Shown here piece after piece: positions 1-9,820 of a stretch of 64,000 bases of DNA. The DNA is from Bacteroidia bacterium (GTDB taxonomy: Bacteria; Bacteroidota; Bacteroidia; J057): positions 1,674,001 through 1,738,000 of the forward strand of contig JAWPMV010000001.1 of assembly GCA_033391075.1 (NCBI GenBank), in the 5' to 3' direction. The notes beneath the pieces are model-generated. The model was not told the origin of the DNA. It saw only the letters and a program-made list of their open reading frames with translations, and made no database searches. How positions within the stretch are numbered: the stretch's first letter is position 1; each line of letters opens with the position of its first letter. The translations under genes were made by a program, and so were the position numbers.

Positions 1-337
1 CGTCATCTGCTCCTTCAACATCAATCTCAAATTCTTCATAGAGACCTGCAGGAATCTGGACATTGGGAAGGGCTGGATTGGCTGTACCTGTCAAAAGATC
101 CAAAACTGTTTCAATGGACGATTCGACTTCTATTTCCTGATCATTGGCCAATTCGCCTTCAAATTCGATCTCACTGATACGCATATACGCTTCATCGATC
201 TGGATGTTTAAGGCGGAGTTGCTTGTAGAGTCGAGACGAACAGAAATACCCATACCATTGGGATCGATCTGTACATCCTCGCAGGACATAAAAAACAGGA
301 GGGGAATACTTATCGCAATTAGAATTTTTTGGAACAT
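1..337 (-). CDS. Surface lipoprotein, DUF4382-like (C-terminus outside window)
   Basis: The reading frame starts at the ATG whose complement is at 335-337 and stays open to the window edge, giving about 112 residues, so only the N-terminus is present. The first 19 residues are a lipoprotein signal: MFQK, a hydrophobic stretch, then the lipobox FMSC with Cys19. The mature part has a beta-rich look, with 'MRISEIEFEG' followed by 'TVLDLLTG' and 'IPAGLYEEFEIDVEG'. This order of strand, Leu-rich segment and 'PAG-Y' is what I know from DUF4382-type lipoproteins, so that family is the best guess. It is likely an outer-membrane-anchored protein of unknown role. The DUF1080 gene lies upstream on the same strand, 150 bp away. 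Confidence 0.6.
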   Translation of the reverse strand, partial: MFQKILIAISIPLLFFMSCEDVQIDPNGMGISVRLDSTSNSALNIQIDEAYMRISEIEFEGELANDQEIEVESSIETVLDLLTGTANPALPNVQIPAGLYEEFEIDVEGADD

Positions 338-487
338 AATATTGGTTTTTGTGGGTTTTTCCACAAAGATCATTCCCTGCCTGAAATCTTTCTTTTAGCT
401 TATTATTCGCATGCTTTTCGTAAAAAATCATCCCAAATCAAGAAGACAATTCTCAATTTGGGATGGATTTTCGTCAATGGTATGTAC

Positions 488-1174
488 TTAATCCAGAATT
501 TTCAATCTGATATCTTTGTAGTGGGTCTCACTCTTGGGATCATGAGCTTGTAAACCAACCGTCCCTTCACCTATTCTTCGTTTCTTGCTCCAGTCCTCAG
601 GCTGAGTCCAGTCAACGGTCGTCTCACCATTAACCTTGATTATGATGCGGTTATCCTTAACAAGGATGTGGTAATCAAACCATTCTTTATCAGTAGAAGG
701 GGCCGCATCCTGGTAGACAAACACTTCCCGGTTTTTTCCCACTTTCACTACATAAGGCTCAACGTCTTTGGGTGCAAACATATTTACAACTCCATACAAG
801 CTTCCGGTTTTGCGAGGATCAGAATGGGTAGAATTTACCTGTGCTTCAAAGCCCAGATCCGGCCATCCTTTTTTCTGGTATTTGGTATGGAAATATACCC
901 CTGAATTTGAATTGGCAGTTGTCATGACTTTGAGCTTGAGTTCAAAGTTTTTGAAAGAGGTTTCTTCTCCATCGGGAGTATAGAAAATATGGGCACGGCC
1001 TCCTTTGCATATAAGGCTTCCGTCCTTTACCATAAATGAGCCATTGTTCTCTGTACTCGCGGTCCAGTTGTGAGTGGATTCTCCATTAAAGATAGAGATA
1101 AAGCCATCCTCCTCCTGTGCAGAGAGAAATAGTAGAGGGAATAGCAGAAATGAAAAAATTAGTAGTCGTTTCAT
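488..1174 (-). CDS. DUF1080 (3-keto-disaccharide hydrolase-type) secreted protein
   Basis: This 228-residue protein begins with a clear signal peptide (MKRLLIFSFLLFPLLFLSAQ), so I place the start at 1174 rather than at the in-frame ATG 36 bp upstream, which would bury the signal. The mature part follows the DUF1080 pattern: 'FISIFNGESTHNWTAS' near the N-terminus, a sandwich-like middle with 'GVYFHTKYQKKGWPDLGFEAQ', and the ending 'GTVGLQAHDPKSETHYKDIRLKIL'. Members of this family bind or cleave sugars (3-keto-glycosides) in the periplasm or at the surface. It is a single-domain protein of normal length. It stands alone between the lipoprotein gene and the DUF4407 operon, on the same strand as both. 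Confidence 0.85.
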   Translation of the reverse strand: MKRLLIFSFLLFPLLFLSAQEEDGFISIFNGESTHNWTASTENNGSFMVKDGSLICKGGRAHIFYTPDGEETSFKNFELKLKVMTTANSNSGVYFHTKYQKKGWPDLGFEAQVNSTHSDPRKTGSLYGVVNMFAPKDVEPYVVKVGKNREVFVYQDAAPSTDKEWFDYHILVKDNRIIIKVNGETTVDWTQPEDWSKKRRIGEGTVGLQAHDPKSETHYKDIRLKILD

Positions 1175-1259
1175 ATAGATCAATTTTTGAGTGTAAATAG
1201 ACCGATTCAAGCCCAGGGCTTATTTCGGCTAATCATCTACAAATAAGAGAAAAATATTT

Positions 1260-2612
1260 CTACATGACGGGTTGACGGTCAAATTCTTCCATAAATTTCT
1301 CCACCTTAAATTCTTCTGATGCAATTGACTTGATTTTATCTTCCAATTGGCTAATCCGACTTTTCATTTCTCCTTTTTGGAACTCCCGGATCTGACTTTG
1401 GTCTTCAATCTCTTGTAGAGTCTCCGAATAGCGAGCCATGACTCTTTGCTCATATTCTCCACTGGAAGAAAGCATCTTCGAAACGATAGGCAAGGATTCT
1501 ATACTGAGGAAAATGAATAGGATAAACCAGGAGGTATATTTTCTTTGGGGGTGTTCTTCATTATAGATATAGTCATCCAGACTATCAAGCTTACCGAAAA
1601 GATCATTGATAGATCGTTCGATAGTGGCTTTATTTTCCTGAGATTGTCGATTGATTTGCTGGATTTCCCGATCCTTTTTCCTCTCGCTTCGCTCTATGTT
1701 GTTTTCAACTTTATCCAGTTCATCATGCATCTCATCCAGAGAAAGGAAGATCAGTTCCTCTTCTGTAATTCCTTCGGCCAACAATTCTCTACGCATACGG
1801 GTCGTATCATTGCGGGCTTCTCGATTTCCATTTTCATAGGCCTGAATTCTGGATCGTCCTTGTTTGTTGAGCGATTTTCTAGGAGGGGAATAAGAAGAAT
1901 CTACGCGGATGTAGCGTGTGTCAGAAAGGCTTTTGATTCGTGAGATCGCCTTATTATTAGCAGAAATCCGCCAAAGCTGCTTTTTCCTGGCTTGTTTGTA
2001 TCGATCTATTTTTGCTGCCTTATCCAGTTCCAGTAATACTGCTTCTTTTTTTACCGAGTCTTTTCCCAATTGTTCATCCAGATAAGAAAGCTGTGAGGTT
2101 TCAATCAAACCTTCCTGAGATTTTTTCAATTCTTCTACGGCTGTGGTCATTCCTTCTTTAGCTATCTGGTCCTGAAAGAGCCAAAGCTCGAAAGGTTTGG
2201 TGATGATAAGCGAAATGAGGAGCGCTATTCCCAGCCTGAGGAGGATAAAAGAAAAGGACTTCATCTTTCGACTCAGAAATCCTGTTTTAGCGGCCGTTGC
2301 TGAACGATCTTCCTGCTGTTTTTTGATCCTGTTTTTTCGCTCGCTGGCAATAGAGGCAATCAAGAGCCGATCTATCGTAATGATAAGAAAGGCCCACACA
2401 ATGCCTGCACCCAGGGGAAGCATCCAGCTATTCGGTCCTGCTTCAGGGCCGTTCATGATCAGCTTGGCAGTGAAGCTCCCCGTGATGAAAGCAAAAATTC
2501 CCGTAATCAAAACGAAAGTTCCGATGATGGAGTGCCAGATTCTTTCTGTTTTATCCTCAACTTCCTGGAGGACTTTTGAATCTGAGGTGGCTAAAAACCA
2601 AAGAAATTTCAT
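1260..2612 (-). CDS. DUF4407 family membrane protein with coiled coil
   Basis: This 450-residue integral membrane protein has TM helices at about 29-51, 64-81 and 120-138, a long charged coiled-coil region (about 150-355), and a fourth TM helix at about 360-380 followed by a coiled-coil tail. The 'ITIDRLLIAS' segment at the end of TM2 and 'RLGIALLISLIITKPFELWLF' around TM3 are hallmarks of DUF4407. The family has no established biochemical role. It is the last gene of the minus-strand operon that carries the SEDS-PBP fusion, 11 bp after the TPR-like gene. Its position suggests a membrane scaffold or regulator of that envelope machine, which is inference only. Confidence 0.8.
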   Translation of the reverse strand: MKFLWFLATSDSKVLQEVEDKTERIWHSIIGTFVLITGIFAFITGSFTAKLIMNGPEAGPNSWMLPLGAGIVWAFLIITIDRLLIASIASERKNRIKKQQEDRSATAAKTGFLSRKMKSFSFILLRLGIALLISLIITKPFELWLFQDQIAKEGMTTAVEELKKSQEGLIETSQLSYLDEQLGKDSVKKEAVLLELDKAAKIDRYKQARKKQLWRISANNKAISRIKSLSDTRYIRVDSSYSPPRKSLNKQGRSRIQAYENGNREARNDTTRMRRELLAEGITEEELIFLSLDEMHDELDKVENNIERSERKKDREIQQINRQSQENKATIERSINDLFGKLDSLDDYIYNEEHPQRKYTSWFILFIFLSIESLPIVSKMLSSSGEYEQRVMARYSETLQEIEDQSQIREFQKGEMKSRISQLEDKIKSIASEEFKVEKFMEEFDRQPVM

Positions 2613-2623
2613 GGGGCTATAGG

Positions 2624-3391
2624 TTAAGCAGTTTTACCGTAACATTTATCCAATTCTTCTATCAGACTCAATCCCAATTTGCATTTGGCGATAATGGATA
2701 CTACCTGATCTGTTTCTCGAATTTTGAGGGCTTTGTTAAACTCTTGTAAGGCCAGGTCAAATCGATTTTCCCGGTATAGTTCCAGGCCCGTAGATACAGC
2801 GAGTTTAAATGCGACCCTTTCCTCTATTTCGCCTTCATAAGCATAGGTTTCCGGTGCATGTGTATGTGCAGGAGCTGGATTGGGAACTCTATGCGATGAC
2901 TCAGTTGTTTCTTGCGAAAAATCTGGATAGGAGATCTCTCCTTCTTCAGCAAGGATTTTTCTGATCTGTAGCATTTGTGCCTGCATAAAGGCTCTCGCCT
3001 TATCCTTTATTTTGGGATTTTTGGGATAACGTTCGTAGGCACTACTTGCATTTTTGAGAAACTTCAGGCCCATTTCTTTATTCCCTTTGCCCAGCAGTTT
3101 CTTCCCTTCCAGTTGAAAATGAAGGAAAAGACTAAAATAAATTCGCTTGTCGGCTTCCATGATTTCTTCCGGCGTATGGCTGAGATCTTTGGCCGCCTCA
3201 AAAAAGGAAATAGCATGTGCAAGCTCTTTACTCGCATAAGCCAATTCTCCTCCTTTGAAATAGCTTGCTCTCAGCTTATTCCGTTCCCATAAACTATTGG
3301 GAATACTTCCCTTTAATTGACTAAGGGCTCGATCAAATGATTTGATCTGTAGGAAGTGTTCCGCTTTGTCTAGTGCCTGTTGAAAATTCAT
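2624..3391 (-). CDS. TPR-like helical protein
   Basis: This soluble protein of 255 residues has no signal peptide. Residues 1-145 are alpha-helical pairs resembling tetratricopeptide repeats ('ALDKAEHFLQIKSFDRALSQL', 'AISFFEAAKDLSHTPEEI'). A Pro/Thr/His-rich linker covers about 155-190. A C-terminal helical unit ('GLELYRENRFDLALQEFNKAL') also fits a TPR and ends with 'IVSIIAKCKLGLSLIEEL'-type helices. TPR proteins are usually assembly adaptors. It sits 11 bp after the small bitopic protein gene and 11 bp before DUF4407 in the same operon, so it probably acts as an adaptor on the cytoplasmic side. No enzyme motif is visible. Confidence 0.7.
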   Translation of the reverse strand: MNFQQALDKAEHFLQIKSFDRALSQLKGSIPNSLWERNKLRASYFKGGELAYASKELAHAISFFEAAKDLSHTPEEIMEADKRIYFSLFLHFQLEGKKLLGKGNKEMGLKFLKNASSAYERYPKNPKIKDKARAFMQAQMLQIRKILAEEGEISYPDFSQETTESSHRVPNPAPAHTHAPETYAYEGEIEERVAFKLAVSTGLELYRENRFDLALQEFNKALKIRETDQVVSIIAKCKLGLSLIEELDKCYGKTA

Positions 3392-3402
3392 AAGCTTTTC
3401 TT

Positions 3403-3942
3403 CTATTTGAGATCTTTATCCTGATTGACCAATCCTACCAACATCTGGTAGGGAATACTGATACTTCTACTATTTCCTTTTCTCCGAATCTTGAGTTCGA
3501 ATCCATAAACATCATCATCATAGGCAAGTTGCATATCCAGGTTTTCGCTCAGGAAGTCCTTGAATTTTCCTAAGTCCGGATAGGGATCTGCTGTCATCTT
3601 ATTGAAGCAAGGGAGGTTGAAAGCAGATCTGGAGCTGTTTTCGTCCTCATCCAGATACACCCGCAAATAGCCCCAATGTGAACTCGTATCAATTTTGATA
3701 GAAGGATTCTTTATCTGACTTTTTTGAAGAAGTCTGAGATAGTAATCATACTTGATCTCACCATATTGCCGCTCATTCAGGACAGAGTCCTTTTTAATAG
3801 CTTGTTGGCTGAAACTATGATTGGAATTATGAGTTGGAACTGGATTTAACATAAAACCAAAGAGAGCTAGAGCAATAAGGATCAGAATGAAAAAAATGAG
3901 ATCCTTTTTGAGTTCCTTGTGTATTTTTAGTCTTTGCTGCAT
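3403..3942 (-). CDS. Small bitopic membrane protein of the SEDS-PBP operon
   Basis: This protein of 179 residues has a Lys-rich N-terminal segment (1-13), one TM helix at about 14-32, and an extracytoplasmic remainder. I do not recognise a family. The outer part contains a Ser/Asn-rich linker and then a compact domain with 'HWGYLRVYLDEDENSSRSAF', one Cys, and a basic 'KIRRKGNSRSISIPYQML' ending. The layout (short cytoplasmic tail, one TM, small outer domain) is like FtsL/FtsB/MreD-type accessory factors only in topology, not in sequence. It begins 5 bp after the stop of the SEDS-PBP fusion, so translation of the two is probably coupled and the proteins likely work together. Confidence 0.65.
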   Translation of the reverse strand: MQQRLKIHKELKKDLIFFILILIALALFGFMLNPVPTHNSNHSFSQQAIKKDSVLNERQYGEIKYDYYLRLLQKSQIKNPSIKIDTSSHWGYLRVYLDEDENSSRSAFNLPCFNKMTADPYPDLGKFKDFLSENLDMQLAYDDDVYGFELKIRRKGNSRSISIPYQMLVGLVNQDKDLK

Positions 3943-3947
3943 GTTTT

Positions 3948-6900
3948 CTATTTAATGTGTTGCATTTGGTACCTGAATACCCCTGATTTTTCTACTGCAC
4001 GAATCAGCTTTTGATTCAGGGCCGCATTATTTCCCCGACTATTGAAATAGGAAATATAGATCACAAAGAGAGGCTGGCTATCAGCATCTTCTATCTCGCG
4101 ATAGGGATCATTGAGGTCTTCTTTGCTAATGATGAGCATGAGATGTCGATCATCAAATTTTGTTTTTTCTCCTTTGATAGTTCCCGTTTTTGCATAATAG
4201 TATAAGCGTTCCTGGCCTTTCTTCCTTTTGGTCAGCTGCTTGTAAGCCCGTGCCGTACCAGAGAGTAATACTTCCTCCAGACCCTGCATGGTATTGTCAG
4301 CATGGAAGCGGAGGTATTTGTCAAAATTCTCCCAGCTTTCCTGATCGTAATTGATTGCCTGGAAACTAAGGGTACCTGCAGTATCAAGCGTTGCGTTTAT
4401 ATTTCGGTTTAAACTGGCCATACGTGCGCCCATTTCTGCCATCTTCAAAGGCGTAACTTCTATCGGGAAGCCTCCTACCGTACTTTGCCTGATTCCATTG
4501 ATGTCAAAGAGGTCTCCGCTTCTGTCAATCTGGTAAAAGTGAGACATCTCGGGATAGGACCAGATTTGATAGGAGGAACGGGAGTTTAATAGCTCTTCCT
4601 GTTGGATCATTTGAGGAGAAAAATTTGCATCCTTCATCCTCGACTGATCTATAGGCTTCTGGACCTGAAAATCGAAATTCTCGGAAAGGCCATTAGAAAG
4701 GACAGAATTCAAATCACTCATTATGCCACCGGAAGATGCTTGTGGCCAGTATTGTTTGTCTGGATTGAAAACATATTCGCGGCCATTTTTCCCAAATTTT
4801 ATGCGGGGGAAATTATGCTCCAATTCGGGACTGATTGGTAAAAGGATATGGCCCAGTTTGCCAGGCTTGATTTGGGATTTGCCCCTTAATGCCATGAGAT
4901 CATCCTTGCGATAAGATCCCAGGAACATAATGAGCGAATGATAAAGATTGCTGGACTTGCTTAGGTAACTGATGTTGTTATAGCTTTTATCCAAATCCTG
5001 AGGCCCCAGTCTCCATCGGCCTTGCATGCGATGGCCAGCATAGCGCTTGACATAAGGGGATTTTAGGTTCGCTTCTAACTCGTCTTTGCGATTGGGCCAG
5101 ACAAATTCCATGGATTCCCAGGGATTGATATTTACCCCCGAAGTAACGGCCGTATACATGATGGGCTTGATGCTGGATCCAGGACCATTGTCCAGTCTCT
5201 GCAGGCATCGGTTTCCAAATATGGTTCGCTCACTTCCTCTATCACTTTCCAGATAAAACTTCTGAAAGAGTTCAGAGTATTCACGTGTATTATTTGGATT
5301 AAAGCGACTATCAGGATCTTTTTTGTAGTCTATCATAGAGCGAATCCTGCCCCGATGATCCATGGTAACCATACTCATATCCGTGTCTCCATGTTTCTGC
5401 ATATAAGCTTCAACGATTTCATAAAGCTCTTCACTAAGAGAATAGTCAATGGAAACGTGGACGCTACTATCTCTGAGCTTTTCATCCCGGGATAAAGTCT
5501 GGGATAAAAGATTCGCATAATTGTACGACCATATTGATTTACTACCCAAGGGAAAGAGAAGCTCCTGTTTCCCATTTAACCAAAGGTTTTTTGCCAGATA
5601 TCTGTTCTCCGAACTCACCATTTTGAGCTGAACAGGATTTTCCTGATGATCATATAGATTGATATAATCCTTTGATTCCAATCTATAAGCAAAGGAACGA
5701 GAAGGGTTATTTTTGCTGCTGATCCGGAACTGATCGTTGACAATAGAAAAGTTTCCTTTGTTCGAATTGAGGTCTCCCGATTCGATGCTAATGAGAACCA
5801 AAGGTTTGCCATCAAAGGTCCAGCTAGCCGGAAAAGAGGCAATGCTGATATTGTTGATGTCTTCATTAAGATAAGAAAGGTCGCTATCAGAATCTCTCAG
5901 GCCAGCTTTTTGGAATATGTTGTTCCTCAAGTTTCGGTTATCGACCTGAACAGAAGGCCTATCTGTTTGATTTCTGTAGATGATCTCATGCGTGTTACCG
6001 GTATTTCCAGAGAGCAATGATCCCTTCCATCTTTTTTCCAATTCTTCCGGAGCCCTTAGGAGGTAATAGTTATTGTTGACGGCGAACTCATAGTATTGAG
6101 ATTCCGGTCTGCGCAAATGAAGGATTTGCTGAGGATCGTCCAGTTTGTCTTTGGCGGATTGCTGCACAAAATGATCCCAGACAGAGAGGGTAAATTCATC
6201 ATCTCCTTGTCTGTTCTTTACTTCTGCATAAGAAGGAATTCCCTTTTCACTGGCCCATATTTCAAATGCCTTTATCAGAGAATCAGGTGCTTGAATATTG
6301 GCTCTTCTTTGGAATGTCTGGAAATCTACATTGAGCTTATTCATTTTCGACTGGGTATTCTCAAGGGTTTTCCCCAGCGTAAAACGATGTATATTTTCAT
6401 CTCCTTTATTGCGCTTTCCTCCCTTGGCCAAAACAGGGGCGATGCAAATAAATATTAGAAGCAGCAGCCAGTTTTTAACCCGTAAGAAATTCTCATTCGG
6501 TCTTTTGGAGGCAAATCTTCCTGCACTTTCCTCTTTCAAAAAGAAAATAAGGGTAAGCAAGAGACTGAGGGTGAAAAACAGGGTCATCCGACTTTGCATA
6601 CTGATGAGGGGAAAATCCTGCCCGAAGAAAGCAAAGCGATTACTTACGGTCATCCAGATAAAGAAACCTTGAATGCCCAATAGTAAAGGGATACCTGCCA
6701 GAGCGAGATTACTACCTGAGAAGATATTGTATCGGTAAATGATTCCGGCAAAAAGAAACCCAAATAAGAGCACCAATCCCAAAACAGTCAATTGGGAATG
6801 CTCAGCAATGATATAGCGGAGGATCACCAGATCCGTTGTTTGCGAGATATAAGAGGCACCTTTATTGAAGTGAGGTCGGAGGGTGAAGTATTTATCTGAA

Positions 6901-9593
6901 TCCTTTTGAAGGAGTTGATCGATAAACCACTGGTTTTGTGAGGCTTCCAGCAATTTTCGACTTTGATAACTCTCGAAAGAAATCTCACTGGATATTTCCT
7001 CCAGACTCTTGTTGTGAATAGATGCCCGGTATTTGATATAGGTATATTCCTCAGAAACCTTTTTTCCCGGATTCTCCATAATCCCACTAGCTACCAGGCT
7101 TCCCAAGGCAAGTAAGCAAGTGCTTAGGGCTATCAGGCTGATTCCAGCGATTTTACTGCTTTGTGGATACTTTACCCTAAATCCATAGGCTTTATATCCC
7201 AGATAAGAGAGAAAAAGTAAAGCCGTGAAGATACCTATCCAAAAACTGATGGCCGCCTTGTCGATCAGGATGTCTATGAGATAAGTTGAGTAAAATATGG
7301 ACAGCCCAATGCTAAAAAATACCAGGAGGGTAGCTATTCCCCTTTTCCAGGAAACTCGATTTCCTTTTACCGCACTTATCCCTAAACCAAATCCCAGACT
7401 TAAGGCTCCAAATAAAAGGAATACGATGGAAAAGCCTGCATCTTTCATGAGCAGCCAAATCCAGGTGCTACTTCCATTGAGGAGGCCTAACCAGAAAAGA
7501 TTGTTCTCTAGCAGAGATGCCTGGTTTTGTCCTTTATTTTCTGTCCAGTATTTGAACAAAGGAATGCTCAATAGGAAGAATCCCAAAACCGGAAAAGCAA
7601 TATTGGTAAATCGTTCCAATCTTTCCGGGAAAAAAAGCTCCGTACAAAAAATGAAGGTCCAGTTTGCTGCAAAAGCAATTAGCCAGACTTTATATTTTTC
7701 CCACCAAATTCGCAGCGGTGCTTCTTCTTCTAAGGGAGCATGCTGAAAGAAAGAGAAATTTTTTATTTTCTGTGCCAGGGGAATCCTTTCTACCCAGGTC
7801 TGAAAAATGAGGTATTGAGTGATAATGGCTACAAAGAAAAATCCTATGGCCATATAGGTATCTCGAAAATATACGGGTGAACGGAGCTTGCTAAATATTT
7901 TCAGGTCTATGTCTTCCAAGGGAAGAAAAGTGGCACTTCGCCAGAGCAAAAGCATGCGAACGGTCATGAAGCCCATAAGGAGTCCGTAGATGAGAATTTC
8001 CGCCTTACTAATCTCCTGTTCTTTTTTGATCAGGATGAGGATAAAGCTGAGCAAGGCGATCCAAAAGACCATGCCGAAGATGTGCGAAGTTTGAATGGGA
8101 TTGCTGGCCCTCAGATCATTGAATCTGAACATCCATTGTGGAGTTTTTACGCTAATCTCCGGACTTAGCGAAGAAGAGGTACGCAAAACTTTGAGGGCAA
8201 TGGAATCGGTTTCTCCCATAGAAGTCCGGAGATAGCGATATCCTTTTTCCTCTTTCAAATCAATGGCAGTTCTTTTTTCGCCAGCTTTGTTATAAGAAAA
8301 CTCCCGAAAGCCTGTTGTGCTAAGGTATATGGTGTCTCCTGCCAAATAAGTATCCGGCAGAGGTTCGATGGTGTTTCTGAATTGATCAAGCACTGAAAAG
8401 GACAGGGAGTCATCCGCTTCCCCCAGAAAATACTTGAATACTCCATTGAAGTGGAGGAAATGCTCATCAGCTTCGAACTTTGGAAAATGATAGCCCGCAT
8501 CATAATCGTTCTGCAGGATTTCCAGGGTTGAGGAAGAAATGAATAGGTGCTGCTCACTATCCCGAGGGCCATCCGATCTCAATTTTCGTCTTAGAGGAAA
8601 TTCATGAAAAAGACTGATGCGAGCCCCTTCACGCGAAACTTTATAGGCATCTGTAGCTCTTGTACCACCTAGCCCCAGGAAAAAATGTTGGCTTTCTCCT
8701 AAGCGTATGAAATGACTTTGCTGAAAATCTTCACTCAGTAATTTGTTCCCTTCGAAGTCTTTGAAATAAAGACCGGGAGTTTGGCTCATATTCTCTCCAG
8801 GGAAGAGTCTTAAGGGAGAAAGATTGACCTCTTTGCGGTCGCGATAAAAACTGTTTCTCAGCAAATAGCTATCCTCTATGAGGCTAAGCAAAGTATCAGA
8901 TAGATCGACCCGATAGGTGTTTCTGAGAATGCTTCGAAGCTCAAGTCCTATATTGAGTCTACGAGAGAAACGACTGTTATAAACCAGGCTATCAGATTCC
9001 CTGAAATAGGTGATCCTGTACGTACAACTATCCCGCAGACCTGGCTTGCTTTTCCCCAGGAGGCCCTTCATTTTATTTCCCCATTCAGCCTGAGAGCTTT
9101 GCTTTTCTTTGATTTCCAGTTTGAGCCAGGGTACTTCGATATTCAGAGAATCATTCCAAATTCCTAATTCAAATCCTTTGGAAATATCCAATCCAATTCC
9201 CGTATTGCCTAAATCAAAGGCCCCTGCCTGATGGCTACTTTCTGTGAAAATGGGCTCATGGAAATTGTAGGTTCTTAGCTCAAGCTTCTTTGCACTATCA
9301 GGATGTCTCCTTAGGATAAGTTGGCCTTTTTTACTATTGAGCATGGCCATTTCGGGGAAATACTCATTGGCCAGATAGAGAGAATCTTCAAACTGTATTC
9401 CCAATGCTTGCAAATTGTGGTAATCTGCATTGCTATAGATTTCAAAGTCAGGATTAACATAACGGCTGATGGTCCAGCAAGAAAGAATTCCTATGAGGCC
9501 AAGGGCGCACATATAGATTCGTTTCGATTTTTCTGCTTTGAGGAGAAAAGCCGATATGATAAGTATGGCAAATAATAGTGTGCTAAGGGTCAT
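3948..9593 (-). CDS. Fused SEDS-like glycosyltransferase and penicillin-binding transpeptidase (1881 aa)
   Basis: This giant membrane protein appears to join both halves of a peptidoglycan synthase. Two N-terminal TM helices are followed by a large extracytoplasmic region (about 45-500) that I do not recognise. About ten TM helices then run from about 508 to 1020. In their last loop, 'QTTDLVILRYIIAE' matches the SEDS motif with Asp921 at the position of the catalytic Asp of FtsW/RodA (D297 in E. coli FtsW), and 'GIQGFFIWMTVSNRFAFFGQ' plus 'FPLIS' matches the following SEDS helix. After a last TM (about 1045-1060) comes a class B PBP-like periplasmic part with SxxK at Ser1473-Lys1476, SxN at Ser1547-Asn1549 and KTGT at 1802-1805. 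All three active-site motifs are intact. Ordinary RodA (about 370 aa) and PBP2 (about 630 aa) are much shorter, so the N-terminal domain is extra. Confidence 0.8.
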   Translation of the reverse strand: MTLSTLLFAILIISAFLLKAEKSKRIYMCALGLIGILSCWTISRYVNPDFEIYSNADYHNLQALGIQFEDSLYLANEYFPEMAMLNSKKGQLILRRHPDSAKKLELRTYNFHEPIFTESSHQAGAFDLGNTGIGLDISKGFELGIWNDSLNIEVPWLKLEIKEKQSSQAEWGNKMKGLLGKSKPGLRDSCTYRITYFRESDSLVYNSRFSRRLNIGLELRSILRNTYRVDLSDTLLSLIEDSYLLRNSFYRDRKEVNLSPLRLFPGENMSQTPGLYFKDFEGNKLLSEDFQQSHFIRLGESQHFFLGLGGTRATDAYKVSREGARISLFHEFPLRRKLRSDGPRDSEQHLFISSSTLEILQNDYDAGYHFPKFEADEHFLHFNGVFKYFLGEADDSLSFSVLDQFRNTIEPLPDTYLAGDTIYLSTTGFREFSYNKAGEKRTAIDLKEEKGYRYLRTSMGETDSIALKVLRTSSSLSPEISVKTPQWMFRFNDLRASNPIQTSHIFGMVFWIALLSFILILIKKEQEISKAEILIYGLLMGFMTVRMLLLWRSATFLPLEDIDLKIFSKLRSPVYFRDTYMAIGFFFVAIITQYLIFQTWVERIPLAQKIKNFSFFQHAPLEEEAPLRIWWEKYKVWLIAFAANWTFIFCTELFFPERLERFTNIAFPVLGFFLLSIPLFKYWTENKGQNQASLLENNLFWLGLLNGSSTWIWLLMKDAGFSIVFLLFGALSLGFGLGISAVKGNRVSWKRGIATLLVFFSIGLSIFYSTYLIDILIDKAAISFWIGIFTALLFLSYLGYKAYGFRVKYPQSSKIAGISLIALSTCLLALGSLVASGIMENPGKKVSEEYTYIKYRASIHNKSLEEISSEISFESYQSRKLLEASQNQWFIDQLLQKDSDKYFTLRPHFNKGASYISQTTDLVILRYIIAEHSQLTVLGLVLLFGFLFAGIIYRYNIFSGSNLALAGIPLLLGIQGFFIWMTVSNRFAFFGQDFPLISMQSRMTLFFTLSLLLTLIFFLKEESAGRFASKRPNENFLRVKNWLLLLIFICIAPVLAKGGKRNKGDENIHRFTLGKTLENTQSKMNKLNVDFQTFQRRANIQAPDSLIKAFEIWASEKGIPSYAEVKNRQGDDEFTLSVWDHFVQQSAKDKLDDPQQILHLRRPESQYYEFAVNNNYYLLRAPEELEKRWKGSLLSGNTGNTHEIIYRNQTDRPSVQVDNRNLRNNIFQKAGLRDSDSDLSYLNEDINNISIASFPASWTFDGKPLVLISIESGDLNSNKGNFSIVNDQFRISSKNNPSRSFAYRLESKDYINLYDHQENPVQLKMVSSENRYLAKNLWLNGKQELLFPLGSKSIWSYNYANLLSQTLSRDEKLRDSSVHVSIDYSLSEELYEIVEAYMQKHGDTDMSMVTMDHRGRIRSMIDYKKDPDSRFNPNNTREYSELFQKFYLESDRGSERTIFGNRCLQRLDNGPGSSIKPIMYTAVTSGVNINPWESMEFVWPNRKDELEANLKSPYVKRYAGHRMQGRWRLGPQDLDKSYNNISYLSKSSNLYHSLIMFLGSYRKDDLMALRGKSQIKPGKLGHILLPISPELEHNFPRIKFGKNGREYVFNPDKQYWPQASSGGIMSDLNSVLSNGLSENFDFQVQKPIDQSRMKDANFSPQMIQQEELLNSRSSYQIWSYPEMSHFYQIDRSGDLFDINGIRQSTVGGFPIEVTPLKMAEMGARMASLNRNINATLDTAGTLSFQAINYDQESWENFDKYLRFHADNTMQGLEEVLLSGTARAYKQLTKRKKGQERLYYYAKTGTIKGEKTKFDDRHLMLIISKEDLNDPYREIEDADSQPLFVIYISYFNSRGNNAALNQKLIRAVEKSGVFRYQMQHIK

Positions 9594-9820
9594 GAGGGGT
9601 TTTTTAGTTCAAATTCAAGTGCCAAGTGTAAATTCCTTTTGATTGAAAATTGATCTTTGACTCTATGATTGGGTTTTGTTGCAATTTTTTAGAAAAGTTG
9701 CAGATCCTTCGCTTCGCTCTGGATTGAAGAGTCGGAACGGACAAACCAAGGCCAACTCCTCCATCCATTTGCCCAGGTGCGTTCCATCTCCAACGCGCCT
9801 TTTTTGAGTCCATAAGGCTA
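9594..9820. other. 227-bp intergenic gap inside the operon, with a dispersed-repeat-like motif
   Basis: This is the only sizeable gap between genes of the 1260-15769 operon. A 76-codon frame crosses it on the minus strand but has no credible protein character. Reading the minus strand, it contains 'GAGCGAAGCGAAGGATCT' (around 9700-9720), which resembles the arm of the inverted repeat at 36221-36332. It also has GGAACG at 9734-9739 facing CGTTCC at 9780-9785. I see no clear terminator, so the operon may continue through it, or an internal promoter may lie here. Confidence 0.4.
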
